Shown here piece after piece: positions 1 through 7,985 of a DNA stretch of 64,000 nt. Source of the stretch: Fredricksoniimonas sp964643325 (lineage in GTDB: Bacteria > Omnitrophota > Gorgyraeia > Zapsychrales > Fredricksoniimonadaceae); assembly GCA_964643325.1 (NCBI GenBank), contig CAZXSE010000006.1, forward strand, positions 1 to 64,000. The letters run 5' to 3'. A model generated the notes under the pieces. That model was not told where the DNA came from and searched no databases. It was given only the letters and a program-made list of their open reading frames with translations. Within the stretch, counting starts at the first letter, position 1. Every line of letters starts with the position of its first letter. Made by a program: the position numbers and the translations under genes.

Positions 1-30
1 TGGTCCCTGGTTCGAGTCCAGGCGGGCCCA
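1..30 (+). tRNA. 3' end of a tRNA, truncated by the window start
   Basis: The T arm (stem 6-10 CCTGG, loop 11-17 TTCGAGT, stem 18-22 CCAGG) is followed by a 7-nt acceptor strand CGGGCCC (23-29) and discriminator A30. The anticodon lies outside the window, so the amino acid cannot be named. CCA is not encoded, because the DNA continues GTA. Confidence 0.8.
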
Positions 31-167
31 GTATTATTTAAATAGCTTTTGCCTGGACGAGAATTGAGGCCCGCTGCATCCGACGAATAGGAGGATGCTT
101 GAGGCGGGCCGAATGGCCGACCCGAAGCCCGAAAGGCGTGAGGGCGCCGAGTCCAGGCGGGCCCAGT
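13..167 (+). repeat. Direct duplication of a tRNA 3' end flanking a structured 115-bp segment
   Basis: The 20-mer CGAGTCCAGGCGGGCCCAGT at 13-32 is repeated exactly at 148-167. Between the copies, GCCTGGAC (51-58) is the reverse complement of GTCCAGGC found in both copies, so it can pair with either one. An inner hairpin GGCCCGC...GCGGGCC (about 68-110) lies in the same segment. The second copy lacks the rest of a tRNA, so it is a fragment and not a gene. Confidence 0.7.
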
Positions 168-195
168 TGTTTTAATATAAGTTCTTTTATATAAA
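167..195 (+). promoter_or_regulatory. Possible sigma-70 promoter for tRNA-Val
   Basis: TTGTTT (167-172), 17 nt, then TATAAA (190-195), in AT-rich DNA 90 bp upstream of tRNA-Val. Two hairpins follow before the tRNA: GTCCCG/CGGGAC (207-241) and GCATTGCTT/AAGCAATGC (245-281). They would sit in the pre-tRNA 5' leader. The motif match is only moderate. Confidence 0.35.
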
Positions 196-284
196 GATTA
201 TATTTGGTCCCGTTCGCCGATGGGATGCCGGCTCACGGGACTCCGCATTGCTTTTCTCGGAAGGGATTGTAGAAGCAATGCTAC

Positions 285-361
285 GGACGCATAGCTCAGC
301 TGGTTAGAGCGCTGCCCTCACATGGCAGAGGTCGAAGGTTCAAGTCCTTCTGCGTCCACCA
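285..361 (+). tRNA. tRNA-Val (anticodon CAC)
   Basis: A full cloverleaf is readable: acceptor GGACGCA/TGCGTCC, D arm GCTC...GAGC, anticodon stem CTGCC/GGCAG with loop CTCACAT giving anticodon CAC (valine, codon GUG), and T arm GAAGG-TTCAAGT-CCTTC. Discriminator A358 is followed by an encoded CCA (359-361). The 3' CCA is also the outermost base of the palindrome that follows. Confidence 0.95.
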
Positions 362-435
362 TTTTCTTCCTCTAGCGTTAAATGTTCCTACCAGAATTGG
401 CGGAACATTTAACGCAATTTTAGAGAAGAAAATGG
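359..435. repeat. Long palindrome starting at the tRNA-Val CCA end
   Basis: The outer arms CCATTTTCTTC (359-369) and GAAGAAAATGG (425-435) and the inner arms GCGTTAAATGTTCC (375-388) and GGAACATTTAACGC (402-415) are perfectly complementary, with a 13-nt loop. The hairpin could end tRNA transcription or protect the 3' end, although no clear U tract follows. Confidence 0.75.
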
Positions 436-518
436 TGCTCTGGGTCGAGCTCCGCGAGACCAAGAGCACGAGTCTTTTAAGTGAGTGCTCTGAAGCGAGC
501 TTCGCGAGCAAAGAGCAC
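435..518. repeat. Two related 34-35-bp palindromic repeats
   Basis: Both copies (435-469 and 485-518) begin GTGCTCT and end AGAGCAC around a GAGC(T)...CGCGAG core, and each folds on itself. They are separated by 15 bp. They resemble REP-type intergenic palindromes. No protein-coding potential is seen on either strand here. Confidence 0.65.
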
Positions 519-566
519 CATTAGAAATTACGAAGCGTCCAGTTCTTACAAAAGAAAGGTTTTTTT

Positions 567-1292
567 GTGCCAGTCGAGAATGTAAAGGAATTGTTGAGAA
601 AGCTTGTTGCTCTTCAGAAGATCGATGCCGAGGTTTATGAATTCAAGCGCGGGATCAAGGAATTACCAGAGCAGCTTAACGATGTGAGGGCCAAATACGA
701 AAAGAAGCAGGCCCGTTACCATGAGATCGAACAGCGCGTCAGAGAGATCGAGCTTGCGCGCAAGGCCAAAGAGCTTGACTTGAAGGCCAGAGAGCAGGAC
801 ATCATCAAGGCGAACAACGTCCTGATGACCTTAAAGACCAACAAGGAATATCAGGCAAAACTTTTCGAGATCGAGAACATCAAGGCCGACCAGTCGGTCC
901 TTGAAGAGGAAATATTGAAGTCGTTCGACGAGTCGTCGAAATGCATGGAAGAGATGACCAAGGAGAAGGCTGTTGTCGACGAGGCCGAGAAGGCTTATCT
1001 TGCCGAGAAGGAAAAGGTTGATGCCGCGGTCAAGGCCTTAATGGAGAAGGTCGCAACTTTTGAAGCGGCGCGCACGGCGGCCCTTGAAGGGATCGATCCG
1101 GCGACATTGAATATGTATGAGCGCCTTCTGGAGAACCGTCACGGCACGGCGATCGTCCCGATCGTCAACGACGCTTGCGGCGGGTGTTTCATGAAGCAGA
1201 CGGAGCAGATGATCAACCAGCAGAAGATGTGCACGCAGATCTCGCGCTGTGAGATGTGCGCCCGCATCCTGTACCTGGAGAGCGAGCTTTGA
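567..1292 (+). CDS. Coiled-coil protein with C-terminal C4 zinc ribbon
   Basis: 241 aa from a GTG start with AAAGAAAGGT just upstream. About residues 8-180 are charged heptad-rich helix, predicted to form a coiled-coil hairpin. The C terminus has CGGC and CEMC separated by about 20 residues, a four-cysteine zinc ribbon. This matches the widespread zinc-ribbon/coiled-coil family (older name DUF164), proposed to bind nucleic acid but without an assigned reaction. The stop overlaps the start of the RNase H gene (TGATG), so the two are translationally coupled. Pairing with an RNase HI-like gene and rnpB suggests RNA metabolism; that is inference from position only. Confidence 0.85.
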   Translation: MPVENVKELLRKLVALQKIDAEVYEFKRGIKELPEQLNDVRAKYEKKQARYHEIEQRVREIELARKAKELDLKAREQDIIKANNVLMTLKTNKEYQAKLFEIENIKADQSVLEEEILKSFDESSKCMEEMTKEKAVVDEAEKAYLAEKEKVDAAVKALMEKVATFEAARTAALEGIDPATLNMYERLLENRHGTAIVPIVNDACGGCFMKQTEQMINQQKMCTQISRCEMCARILYLESEL

Positions 1293-1765
1293 TGCCGGAA
1301 TTCGAGATCTTTTCTGACGGGGCATGCAGCGGCAATCCCGGTCCGGCGGCGATCGGGGTCGTTATCCGCAAGGACGGCGTGAAGGTCAAAGAAGTTTCTG
1401 AAACGATCGGCGAGGCGACCAACAATATCGCGGAATACAAGGCATTCATCCGCGGCCTCGAGGAGGCGAAGGCGCTGGGCGCGGAACATGTCAGGCTTCG
1501 TACGGATAGTCAGCTTTTGTTCTATCAGATCAAAGGCACGTACAAGGTCAAGCACGCGAACATGAAGCCTTTGCATGAACAGGCCTTGCAGTTGTTAAAG
1601 GGTTTTAAGAAAGTTGAATGTAAGGTGGTCCCGCGGGAAGAGAACACGGACGCGGACCTTTTGGCCACCTCCGCTCTTAAACATAAAGTTTCACAGAAAG
1701 AAAGCCCAGACGACCGCCCCGATGTGTTCATCATGGGGGAGGAAAGTCCGAGCTCCAAAGGATGA
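1292..1765 (+). CDS. rnhA: Ribonuclease HI-like protein
   Basis: 157 aa from the ATG that overlaps the previous stop. An RNase H type 1 fold is indicated by FSDGACSGNPG (first catalytic Asp, residue 7), NNIAEYKAFIRGLEEA (catalytic Glu), LRTDSQL (second Asp) and ENTDADLLA (last Asp). It would cleave the RNA strand of RNA/DNA hybrids in the cytoplasm. The last ~24 residues (Lys/Ser/Glu/Asp-rich, ending SSKG) follow the last catalytic motif and are encoded by DNA that also specifies the 5' end of RNase P RNA, so this tail is probably not constrained as protein. It belongs to the short RNase HI-like branch; which paralogue (rnhA or another) is uncertain. Confidence 0.85.
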   Translation: MPEFEIFSDGACSGNPGPAAIGVVIRKDGVKVKEVSETIGEATNNIAEYKAFIRGLEEAKALGAEHVRLRTDSQLLFYQIKGTYKVKHANMKPLHEQALQLLKGFKKVECKVVPREENTDADLLATSALKHKVSQKESPDDRPDVFIMGEESPSSKG

Positions 1766-2053
1766 CGCACCCGGGTAATTCCGGGGACATTCCGCCTTCG
1801 GGCGGGGTGGGCGAAAAGAGCCACAGAGACGAGCCCCTTGAGCGGGGAGTGAAACGAGGCATCTCTGCGTGGAGCAAGGCCAAATAGAGGAAGAATCCCG
1901 GCGGTGCAAGCTGTCGGGATGCGTGGTGATCCGCTGCGCTGTATTCCTGGGTAGGCCGCAAGAGTCCCAAAGGCAACTTTGGGAGTGAGTTGGATGGTCG
2001 TCAGCCGCTTCGGCGGCGAACAGAACTCGGCTTATTGGGAACTCCTTTCTGTG
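1692..2053 (+). ncRNA. rnpB: RNase P RNA (bacterial type A-like)
   Basis: The catalytic RNA of RNase P, which matures tRNA 5' ends. Hallmarks read directly: GAGGAAAGTCCGAGCTCC at 1740-1757 (P4/CR-I), GGAGCAAGGCCAAATAGAGG near 1871-1890 (CR-II/III region), TGGGTAGGCCGC near 1949-1960, and ACAGAACTCGGCTTAT at 2020-2035 (CR-V). The ends are set by the P1 helix CACAGAAAG (1692-1700) pairing with CTTTCTGTG (2045-2053), giving about 362 nt. Its first 74 nt lie inside the RNase H reading frame, same strand. A small hairpin TGTCCGTAAGGACA follows; no classic terminator is seen before yebC. Confidence 0.95.
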
Positions 2054-2139
2054 CTTTTAGCATGTCCGTAAGGACATTTCAGGATAAATTTGTTGGCACA
2101 TAGGATGCCGGCTACGGGGATCAACCAAGGAGAGTTTCA

Positions 2140-2889
2140 ATGTCAGGTCATTCAAAATGGGCGAAGATCAAGCATAAAAAAGGTATTACGGATGCCAAGC
2201 GCGGCGCGGCATTCACGAAGATCACGCGCGAGATCGTGACCGCGGCGAAAGAAAGCGGCGGCGATCCGGATACGAATCCCCGTTTGCGTACGGCGATGCT
2301 GCGCGCCAGGGGTTTGGGCATGCCATCGACCAACGTCGAGAATGCCATCAAGAAAGGCACGGGCGGCATCGAGGGTGTTACGTATGAATCGTTCACTTTT
2401 GACGCGTACGCGCCTGGCGGGGTCGCGATCTTCATTGAAGGATTGACGGATAACAAGAACCGCACGACCGCTGAGGTCCGCAACATCCTGACGCGCAAGA
2501 ACGGGGCCCTGGCATCGCCTGGGTCCACCGCGTTCCTTTTTAACAAGAAGGGCCTGATCGAGATTGAGACCAAGGCGATCGCGGAAGATGCCCTCATGGA
2601 TATCATCCTTGAGGCCGGCGCTGAGGATATGACGACGCAGGGCGATGTTTACGAGGTCACGACCGATCCTTTGTCGCTCGAGGCGGTAAGAAAAGCCATT
2701 GAAAGCAAGAAGGTCCCGATGAAGTCGGCCGAGGTCACGATGATCCCGACGACAACAAAGCAGGTGTCGGGCCATGAGGCGAAGAACGTGCTCGCTCTGA
2801 TCGAAGCGCTGGAGGATTATGAAGATGTCCAGAACGTCTACGCGAATTTTGACATTTCCGACGAAGACATGGCCGCGCTCGGCGAATGA
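2140..2889 (+). CDS. yebC: YebC/PmpR-family protein
   Basis: 249 aa, the usual family length, beginning MSGHSKWAKIKHKKG, the family signature. SD AAGGAGAG lies 5 nt before the ATG. Other family blocks are present: GGDPDTNPRLRTAMLRARG, a central FDAYAPGGVAIFIE segment, and the C-terminal NVYANFDIS. Family members act as transcriptional regulators or as translation factors that relieve ribosome pausing. The gene leads a run into ruvC and ruvA, a very common arrangement. Confidence 0.95.
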   Translation: MSGHSKWAKIKHKKGITDAKRGAAFTKITREIVTAAKESGGDPDTNPRLRTAMLRARGLGMPSTNVENAIKKGTGGIEGVTYESFTFDAYAPGGVAIFIEGLTDNKNRTTAEVRNILTRKNGALASPGSTAFLFNKKGLIEIETKAIAEDALMDIILEAGAEDMTTQGDVYEVTTDPLSLEAVRKAIESKKVPMKSAEVTMIPTTTKQVSGHEAKNVLALIEALEDYEDVQNVYANFDISDEDMAALGE

Positions 2890-3410
2890 AGCGGCGGGAC
2901 CAGGCGATGCCGATGAAGATCATGGGCATTGATCCGGGCCTGAAGGCCACGGGTTACGGCGTGGTTGAAGGTTCTGCCAACGGGCGCGTGCGGGCCGTTG
3001 AAGCGGGGTCGATCGAGCCCAGGGCAAAAGATCCTCTGGTGCAGAAATTGTTGAAGATCCATAAGCATTTGAGCGACATCCTGGACGCTCACAAACCGGA
3101 TGTTGTTGTTCTTGAGAAACTTTATTCCCATAGCGCGCATCCGATGACGGCGGCGGTGATGGGGCATGCGCGCGGCGTCATTTGCCTGGTTTGCGCCCAG
3201 AAAAGTATCCCGCTGGTCGAGGAGAGCCCCAAGCGGGTGCGCAAGGCGGTGGTCGGCAACGGCAACGCCTCCAAGGAGCAGACGCGGCGCGTGGTAGCGG
3301 ACATTCTGAAGATCGATGCGGCGCAATTGACACTGGACGCGTCCGACGCGCTGGCGCTGGCGTTGGGGCATGTCCGCATGGGTTGCGCGCTGCGTTCAAT
3401 GCCGGCCTGA
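2886..3410 (+). CDS. ruvC: Crossover junction endodeoxyribonuclease RuvC
   Basis: Holliday-junction resolvase acting with RuvAB. 174 aa from the ATGA overlap with yebC. Catalytic acidic residues are visible: MGIDPG (Asp), VVLEKLY (Glu) and DASDALALALGH (the Asp pair). Family members usually start just before GIDPG, so the ATG at 2907 or 2913 is a plausible alternative; the 2886 start has no good SD but has the coupling overlap typical of this operon. ruvA follows at 22 bp; ruvB is not in the window. Confidence 0.93.
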   Translation: MKRRDQAMPMKIMGIDPGLKATGYGVVEGSANGRVRAVEAGSIEPRAKDPLVQKLLKIHKHLSDILDAHKPDVVVLEKLYSHSAHPMTAAVMGHARGVICLVCAQKSIPLVEESPKRVRKAVVGNGNASKEQTRRVVADILKIDAAQLTLDASDALALALGHVRMGCALRSMPA

Positions 3411-3431
3411 TAAGCCGGCCGGGAAAAGGCC

Positions 3432-4061
3432 ATGATCTCCCACCTCAAAGGCAAGGTTGTTGCGCATAAGGAAAGCGCGGTCATCATCGAGGCCAACGGC
3501 ATCGGCTACGAGGTGCTTGTACCCGCATCCGTGTCCCAGCGCCTTGATGCGCTTAAGGATGCCGACGGGAACATCGCCCTTGTCACGTACCATTATTTCC
3601 TGATGACGCCCTCGAGCGCCACGCCGGTCTTGGTGGGGTTTTTGAGCGACCTTGAAAAAGATTTCTTCCTTCAGTTCATTTCGGTTTCGGGCATCGGGCC
3701 AAAGGCCGCGGTGCGGGCGCTGGACCGTTCGATCGCCGAGATCGCGCAGGCCATTGACCGGGCTGACGCGGCGTTCCTTAAGACGCTGCCCGGCATCGGC
3801 CAGCAGAAAGCGAAAGATATCATTGCCAGGCTGCAGGGCAAGGTCGGGCGTTTTGGCCTGATACCCGACCAGGCGGTGACGGGATCTCCGGCGGCGAAAG
3901 CGGGCCCTTTCCGCGAAGAGGCGCTGGCCGTGCTCTTGCAGTTACAATACAAGAGGCCCGAGGCGCTGGCCATGATCGAGAAGGCCATGGGCCGTCAGGG
4001 AACGATCGGCACGGCGGAAGAATTGTTGAACGAAATATACCGGCAAAGGACCCAGGCGTAA
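3432..4061 (+). CDS. ruvA: Holliday junction branch migration protein RuvA
   Basis: 209 aa. An N-terminal OB fold (MISHLKGKVV...IEANGIGYEVLVP) is followed by paired helix-hairpin-helix motifs (SGIGPKAAVRAL and LPGIGQQKAKDII) and a C-terminal three-helix domain that normally contacts RuvB. As a tetramer it holds the four-way junction. The stop TAA shares its last base with the scpB start (TAATG), so the genes are coupled. Confidence 0.95.
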   Translation: MISHLKGKVVAHKESAVIIEANGIGYEVLVPASVSQRLDALKDADGNIALVTYHYFLMTPSSATPVLVGFLSDLEKDFFLQFISVSGIGPKAAVRALDRSIAEIAQAIDRADAAFLKTLPGIGQQKAKDIIARLQGKVGRFGLIPDQAVTGSPAAKAGPFREEALAVLLQLQYKRPEALAMIEKAMGRQGTIGTAEELLNEIYRQRTQA

Positions 4062-4828
4062 TGGACCAGGCACAGTTGGAACATTTAAAAGGGGCTGTGG
4101 AGGCGCTTTTGTTCGTCAGCGAACGGCCAGTGACCGTCGATCAGATCAAGGACGCGGTCGCGGGCTCTGTAACGGCGGACATCAAGGCCGTCCTTGAACA
4201 GCTTAAGAGTGATTACGACAATAGTCCGCGCGGCATGGCCGTGGCCGAGGTTGCGGGCGGATGGCAGATGCTTTCCGCGCCGGCGTTCGCGGAATATATC
4301 CGCGAATTCTACAAGACCCGGCACAAGGAAAAGCTTTCGCGCGCAGGGCTTGAGGTCCTGGCGATCATTGCGTATAAACAGCCGGTCTCGCGCACGGATG
4401 TCGAGATGATCCGCGGCGTGAATTCGGACGGGACGGTCATGCACCTGCTGAACAAGGGATTGATCAGGATCGCGGGGCGCAAGGAAGTGCCGGGGCGGCC
4501 GTATGTTTATGCTACGACCACGCAATTCCTGGAATATTTCGGTTTGCGCGCGCTTGAGGACCTTCCGAAGCTGGAAGATTTTCCCGCGCTGATGGCAAAG
4601 GCCAATGAGGTCGGCGACCCGTCTGCCGGGCCGTCGCCGGATGTTTCCGGTGAGAATTCCATCGAGGACCTTGCGCAGGCGCGCACGCGATCGGATATTG
4701 AAGAGCTGCAGAAGGCCGCCAATATGCCCGAAGTGCAGGACATGGGCGAGCCCAGCGGGCAGTCAAGGATCATGGCAGAAGAGCCGGCCCCGGAAGGAGA
4801 CAGCAATGAGCCTGAACAAGCTGCGTAA
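4061..4828 (+). CDS. scpB: Segregation and condensation protein B
   Basis: 255 aa. The first ~180 residues match ScpB: tandem winged helices with KGAVEALLFVSERPVT, LEVLAIIAYKQPVSR and DVEMIRGVNSDGTV. ScpB joins ScpA and SMC in the condensin complex that compacts and segregates chromosomes. The last ~70 residues are an acidic, Pro/Ser-rich tail beyond the usual domain and probably disordered. scpA is not adjacent, which is unusual because the two are often paired. The 3' end overlaps pheA by 23 nt. Confidence 0.93.
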   Translation: MDQAQLEHLKGAVEALLFVSERPVTVDQIKDAVAGSVTADIKAVLEQLKSDYDNSPRGMAVAEVAGGWQMLSAPAFAEYIREFYKTRHKEKLSRAGLEVLAIIAYKQPVSRTDVEMIRGVNSDGTVMHLLNKGLIRIAGRKEVPGRPYVYATTTQFLEYFGLRALEDLPKLEDFPALMAKANEVGDPSAGPSPDVSGENSIEDLAQARTRSDIEELQKAANMPEVQDMGEPSGQSRIMAEEPAPEGDSNEPEQAA

Positions 4829-5873
4829 TAAGATCGACGCTATTGATACGACGCTCGTCGGGCTTTTGAACAAGCGGGCGGAAGTTTCCCTTGAGATCGG
4901 CAAGACCAAGATCAAGGCGAGCAAGGGTGTTTACGCGCCGGAGCGCGAACGCCAGGTGCTCGAGCGCGTCCGGACGCTTAACAAGGGGCCGATGGCCGCG
5001 AGCGCTTTTGAGGCGATCTATCGCGAGATCATGTCCTCATCCCTGTCGCTGGAAAAACCCCTGCGCATCGCGTATCTCGGGGCGGAAGGGTCTAATTCGC
5101 ATTCTGCGGCTGTGAAGAAGTTTGGTTCGCAATTGGCGTATGTGGGGTGCGACAGCATCGCGGAAGTTTTTCGCCGGGTCGAGCAGGGTGATTGCGATCA
5201 TGGCGTGGTGCCGATCGAGAATTCCGTGGAGGGCGCAGTGACGCCGACGGCGGACCTTCTGGTCGAGAGCGATCTTCAGGTGTGCGCGCAATTGACGCTG
5301 AAGATCGCGCACGCACTGTTATCCAACACGCCGATGGAAAAGATCAGGAAGATCTATTCCAATCCGCAGGTCCTGGCGCAGTGCCGGCAGTGGCTGATGG
5401 CGCATTTGCCTTCGGCGAAGGTCCGGCAGATCAGCGTGGCCTCGACGACCGACGCGGCAAAGATGGCGGCCCGGGAAAAAGGGGCAGGAGCCCTGGCATC
5501 GTTGGAGTGCGCGCGCATCTACGGGCTTTCGCTGATCAAGAGCAATGTTCAGGATATCGCGCACAATTCAACGCGGTTCTTCGTGATCGCCGGCCAGGAC
5601 GCGCGTCCGACGGGCAAGGACCGCACCTCGATCGTCTTTTCGATCAAGGACCGGGTGGGCGTGCTGTATGCCATGCTCGCGCCTTTTGCGAAGAACGGCA
5701 TCAACTTGACGCGCATTGAATCCCGGCCGATCAAGAAGAAGGCCTGGGATTATTATTTCTTCGTGGACCTGGAAGGCCATCGCGCGGACCCGAAAGTCGC
5801 GCGCGCCCTTGGGCAGCTGGAAGGGATGTGTAAATTCTTGAAAATACTGGGGTCATACCCGGAGGCGATATGA
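4806..5873 (+). CDS. pheA: Bifunctional chorismate mutase / prephenate dehydratase
   Basis: 355 aa. The start ATG follows GGAAGGAG and lies inside the scpB end. Residues ~1-85 are an AroQ-type chorismate mutase (LRNKIDAIDTTLVGLLNKR, EIGKTK). Residues ~90-270 are prephenate dehydratase (RIAYLGAEGSNSHSAA, VPIENSVEGAV, and HNSTRFFVI with the conserved TRF). Residues ~280-355 are an ACT domain containing LTRIESRP, the usual phenylalanine-sensing site. It converts chorismate via prephenate to phenylpyruvate. It opens the aromatic block pheA-hisC-aroF-tyrA, so feedback control by Phe is expected. Confidence 0.95.
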   Translation: MSLNKLRNKIDAIDTTLVGLLNKRAEVSLEIGKTKIKASKGVYAPERERQVLERVRTLNKGPMAASAFEAIYREIMSSSLSLEKPLRIAYLGAEGSNSHSAAVKKFGSQLAYVGCDSIAEVFRRVEQGDCDHGVVPIENSVEGAVTPTADLLVESDLQVCAQLTLKIAHALLSNTPMEKIRKIYSNPQVLAQCRQWLMAHLPSAKVRQISVASTTDAAKMAAREKGAGALASLECARIYGLSLIKSNVQDIAHNSTRFFVIAGQDARPTGKDRTSIVFSIKDRVGVLYAMLAPFAKNGINLTRIESRPIKKKAWDYYFFVDLEGHRADPKVARALGQLEGMCKFLKILGSYPEAI

Positions 5874-6964
5874 AGACGAGAGCCAATAAGAATGTATTGA
5901 AGATCAAGCCGTATGTGCCGGGCAAGCCCATTGACGAGGTCAGGCGCGAGTTCGGTTTGAAGTCCGTGATCAAGCTTGCCTCGAACGAGAATCCGTTCGG
6001 GCCGTCGCCCAAAGTAGTGAAGGCGATCATACGGTCCGCCGCGACCGTGAACCGGTATCCCGACGGGTCCTGTTATGAATTGCGCCGGCTCATTGCCCGC
6101 CGCATGAAGGTGGCGCCCGAGCAGCTGGTGTTCGGCTGCGGGTCCGACGAGGTGATCGTGCTGGCGTTGCGCGCGTTCATTAACGCGGGCGATGAGGTGG
6201 TCATGGCCAAGCCCTCGTTCCTGGTCTATTCCATTGCTTCGATCGCGGCAGGCGCGAAGGTCATTGAAGTGCCTTTGCAGGGGGTTCGGTATGATCTGGC
6301 GGCCATGAAAAAAGCCATTACTTCAAGGACAAAGATCGTTTTTATCGGTAATCCTGACAATCCGTCGGGCCAATACGCGACCAGGGCTGAGATCGCGGCG
6401 TTCATGAAAGGCCTTCCTGACGGGGTCCTGGTCTTTTTTGACGAGGCTTATGCCGAGTTCGTGGATGAGAAAGATTATCCGGATACGCTGGCGATCCTCA
6501 AGAGGCGCAAGAATGTCATTGTGGCCCGGACTTTTTCCAAACTGTTCGGCTTGGCCGGTCTTCGCGTGGGCTACGCGGCGGCGAGCATGGAAGTGGCGGA
6601 CCTTATGAACCGTGCCCGCGAGCCGTTCAATGTGACTTCCATTGCCCAGGATGCGGCCGTGGCCGCGCTCAAGGATGAGGCGTATTACAAGCGGCAGCTG
6701 AACATCCTCAGGCGTGAACGCGAGGTGGTATGCGCCGGCCTTGAGATGCTTGCGTTCAGGGGCGTGAGTTACAGCAAGGGCAGTACTAATTTTATCCAGG
6801 TGCGTGTGCCGGGTGATAGCAAGGCAGTGGCCCTGGCGCTCCTTAAGAAGGGCGTTATTGTGCGTGATATGAGCGTGTGGGGGCTGCGGAATTATTTGCG
6901 CGTGACCATTGGAACACCGCCGGAGAATAAGCGTTTTCTGAAAGCGCTGGGAGAGGTCCTATGA
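5870..6964 (+). CDS. hisC: HisC-type aminotransferase (histidinol-phosphate or aromatic)
   Basis: 364 aa, fold-type I PLP aminotransferase. Seen: KLASNENPFGPSP, NRYPDGSCYELR, FGCGSDEVI, NPDNPSGQ, DEAYAEF and TFSKLFGLAGLRVGYA, with the PLP-binding Lys in TFSK. By family it converts imidazole-acetol phosphate to histidinol phosphate. No other his gene is near, and it lies between pheA and aroF with 4-bp overlaps on both sides, which argues that it mainly transaminates phenylpyruvate, hydroxyphenylpyruvate or prephenate. HisC enzymes with such broad specificity are known. The substrate is inference. Confidence 0.9.
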   Translation: MKTRANKNVLKIKPYVPGKPIDEVRREFGLKSVIKLASNENPFGPSPKVVKAIIRSAATVNRYPDGSCYELRRLIARRMKVAPEQLVFGCGSDEVIVLALRAFINAGDEVVMAKPSFLVYSIASIAAGAKVIEVPLQGVRYDLAAMKKAITSRTKIVFIGNPDNPSGQYATRAEIAAFMKGLPDGVLVFFDEAYAEFVDEKDYPDTLAILKRRKNVIVARTFSKLFGLAGLRVGYAAASMEVADLMNRAREPFNVTSIAQDAAVAALKDEAYYKRQLNILRREREVVCAGLEMLAFRGVSYSKGSTNFIQVRVPGDSKAVALALLKKGVIVRDMSVWGLRNYLRVTIGTPPENKRFLKALGEVL

Positions 6965-7977
6965 TCATTGTTCTAAGACCGGATGCCACGGAAGAAAATG
7001 TCGCGCATATTGTTGCCAAGGCTGATAAGTTAGGCTTAAAGACCAATGTTTCCCGCGGCACGGAACGCACGATCATCGGATTGATCGGCCCTGAGGATAA
7101 ACTTCAGGTCATGCCGCTGGAAGTGTTCCCCGGCGTTGAAAAGGTCATGCCGGTCTTGGCGCCTTACAAGCTTGTTTCGCGCGAGATCAAGAAAGAGGGC
7201 TCGATCATCACGATCAAGGATGATGTGACGGTCGGGGGCAAGAAACTTTTCGTCATGGCAGGGCCGTGCGCCATCGAGGGCTACGATATGCTTCTATCCG
7301 TGGCGCGGAAGGTCAAGGCCGCGGGCGCGACCGCCTTGCGCGCCGGGGCGTTCAAGCCGCGCACGTCGCCTTATGATTTCCAGGGATTGGGCGAAGAGGG
7401 CCTGAAGATGCTTTTGGCCGTCGGGAAAGAGACCGGCCTCGCCACCGTGACCGAGGTCATGGACCCTCGGGATGTTGATCTGGTGTGCCGCTACGCGGAT
7501 GTGCTGCAGGTGGGCGCGCGCAACATGCAGAACTTCTCGCTTCTGAAAGAGGTGGGTAAGGCCCGCAAGCCGGTCGTGCTCAAGCGCGGCATCAGTTCGA
7601 CCATCAAGGAATGGTTGATGTCCGCCGAGTATGTGATGGCCAACGGCAATCATGATGTGATGTTGTGCGAGCGCGGCATCCGCACGTTCGAGACGGAGAC
7701 GCGCAATACGGTGGATATCAACGCGGTCCCTGTTGTGAAATTAAAGTCGCATCTTCCCGTCATCCTGGACCCGAGCCATGGCACGGGGCGTTCGGCGCTC
7801 GTGGGCAGCGTTGCGAAAGCGGGCATTGCGGCAGGCGCGGACGGGCTTTTGATCGAAGTGCACGATAATCCTGAAGAAGCATGGTCGGACGGCGAACAGT
7901 CGCTGTGCCCGGAAAAATTCAAGCAATTGATGCAGCAGTTGGCGCGCATCGCGCAATCGGTCGACAGACAGATATAG
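6961..7977 (+). CDS. aroF: 3-deoxy-7-phosphoheptulonate synthase (DAHP synthase)
   Basis: 338 aa. It catalyses the first shikimate step, phosphoenolpyruvate plus erythrose 4-phosphate. Residues ~1-70 form the ferredoxin-like regulatory domain seen in the Thermotoga-type enzyme (MIIVLRPDATEENVAHIV). The barrel follows with VMAGPCAIEGYD, LRAGAFKPRTSPYDFQGLG, QVGARNMQNF, KRGISST and PVILDPSHGTG. The N-terminal domain suggests feedback inhibition by Tyr or Phe. It overlaps hisC by 4 bp and is followed 8 bp later by tyrA. Confidence 0.95.
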   Translation: MIIVLRPDATEENVAHIVAKADKLGLKTNVSRGTERTIIGLIGPEDKLQVMPLEVFPGVEKVMPVLAPYKLVSREIKKEGSIITIKDDVTVGGKKLFVMAGPCAIEGYDMLLSVARKVKAAGATALRAGAFKPRTSPYDFQGLGEEGLKMLLAVGKETGLATVTEVMDPRDVDLVCRYADVLQVGARNMQNFSLLKEVGKARKPVVLKRGISSTIKEWLMSAEYVMANGNHDVMLCERGIRTFETETRNTVDINAVPVVKLKSHLPVILDPSHGTGRSALVGSVAKAGIAAGADGLLIEVHDNPEEAWSDGEQSLCPEKFKQLMQQLARIAQSVDRQI

Positions 7978-7985
7978 GAGAGCAC

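Noticed and set aside
13..167. attL/attR of a genomic island
   Set aside because: The interval is only 115 bp and no integrase is present; kept only as a repeat.
296..511. Minus-strand open frame of 71 codons across tRNA-Val
   Set aside because: Its DLNLRP segment is the well-known spurious translation of a tRNA antisense strand; the region is tRNA plus palindromes.
435..518. CRISPR-like repeats
   Set aside because: Only two imperfect palindromes 15 bp apart, no spacers of regular size, no cas genes.
4605..4805. Upstream extension of pheA
   Set aside because: It lies in scpB in another frame; the ATG at 4806 has a good SD and the correct family N terminus.
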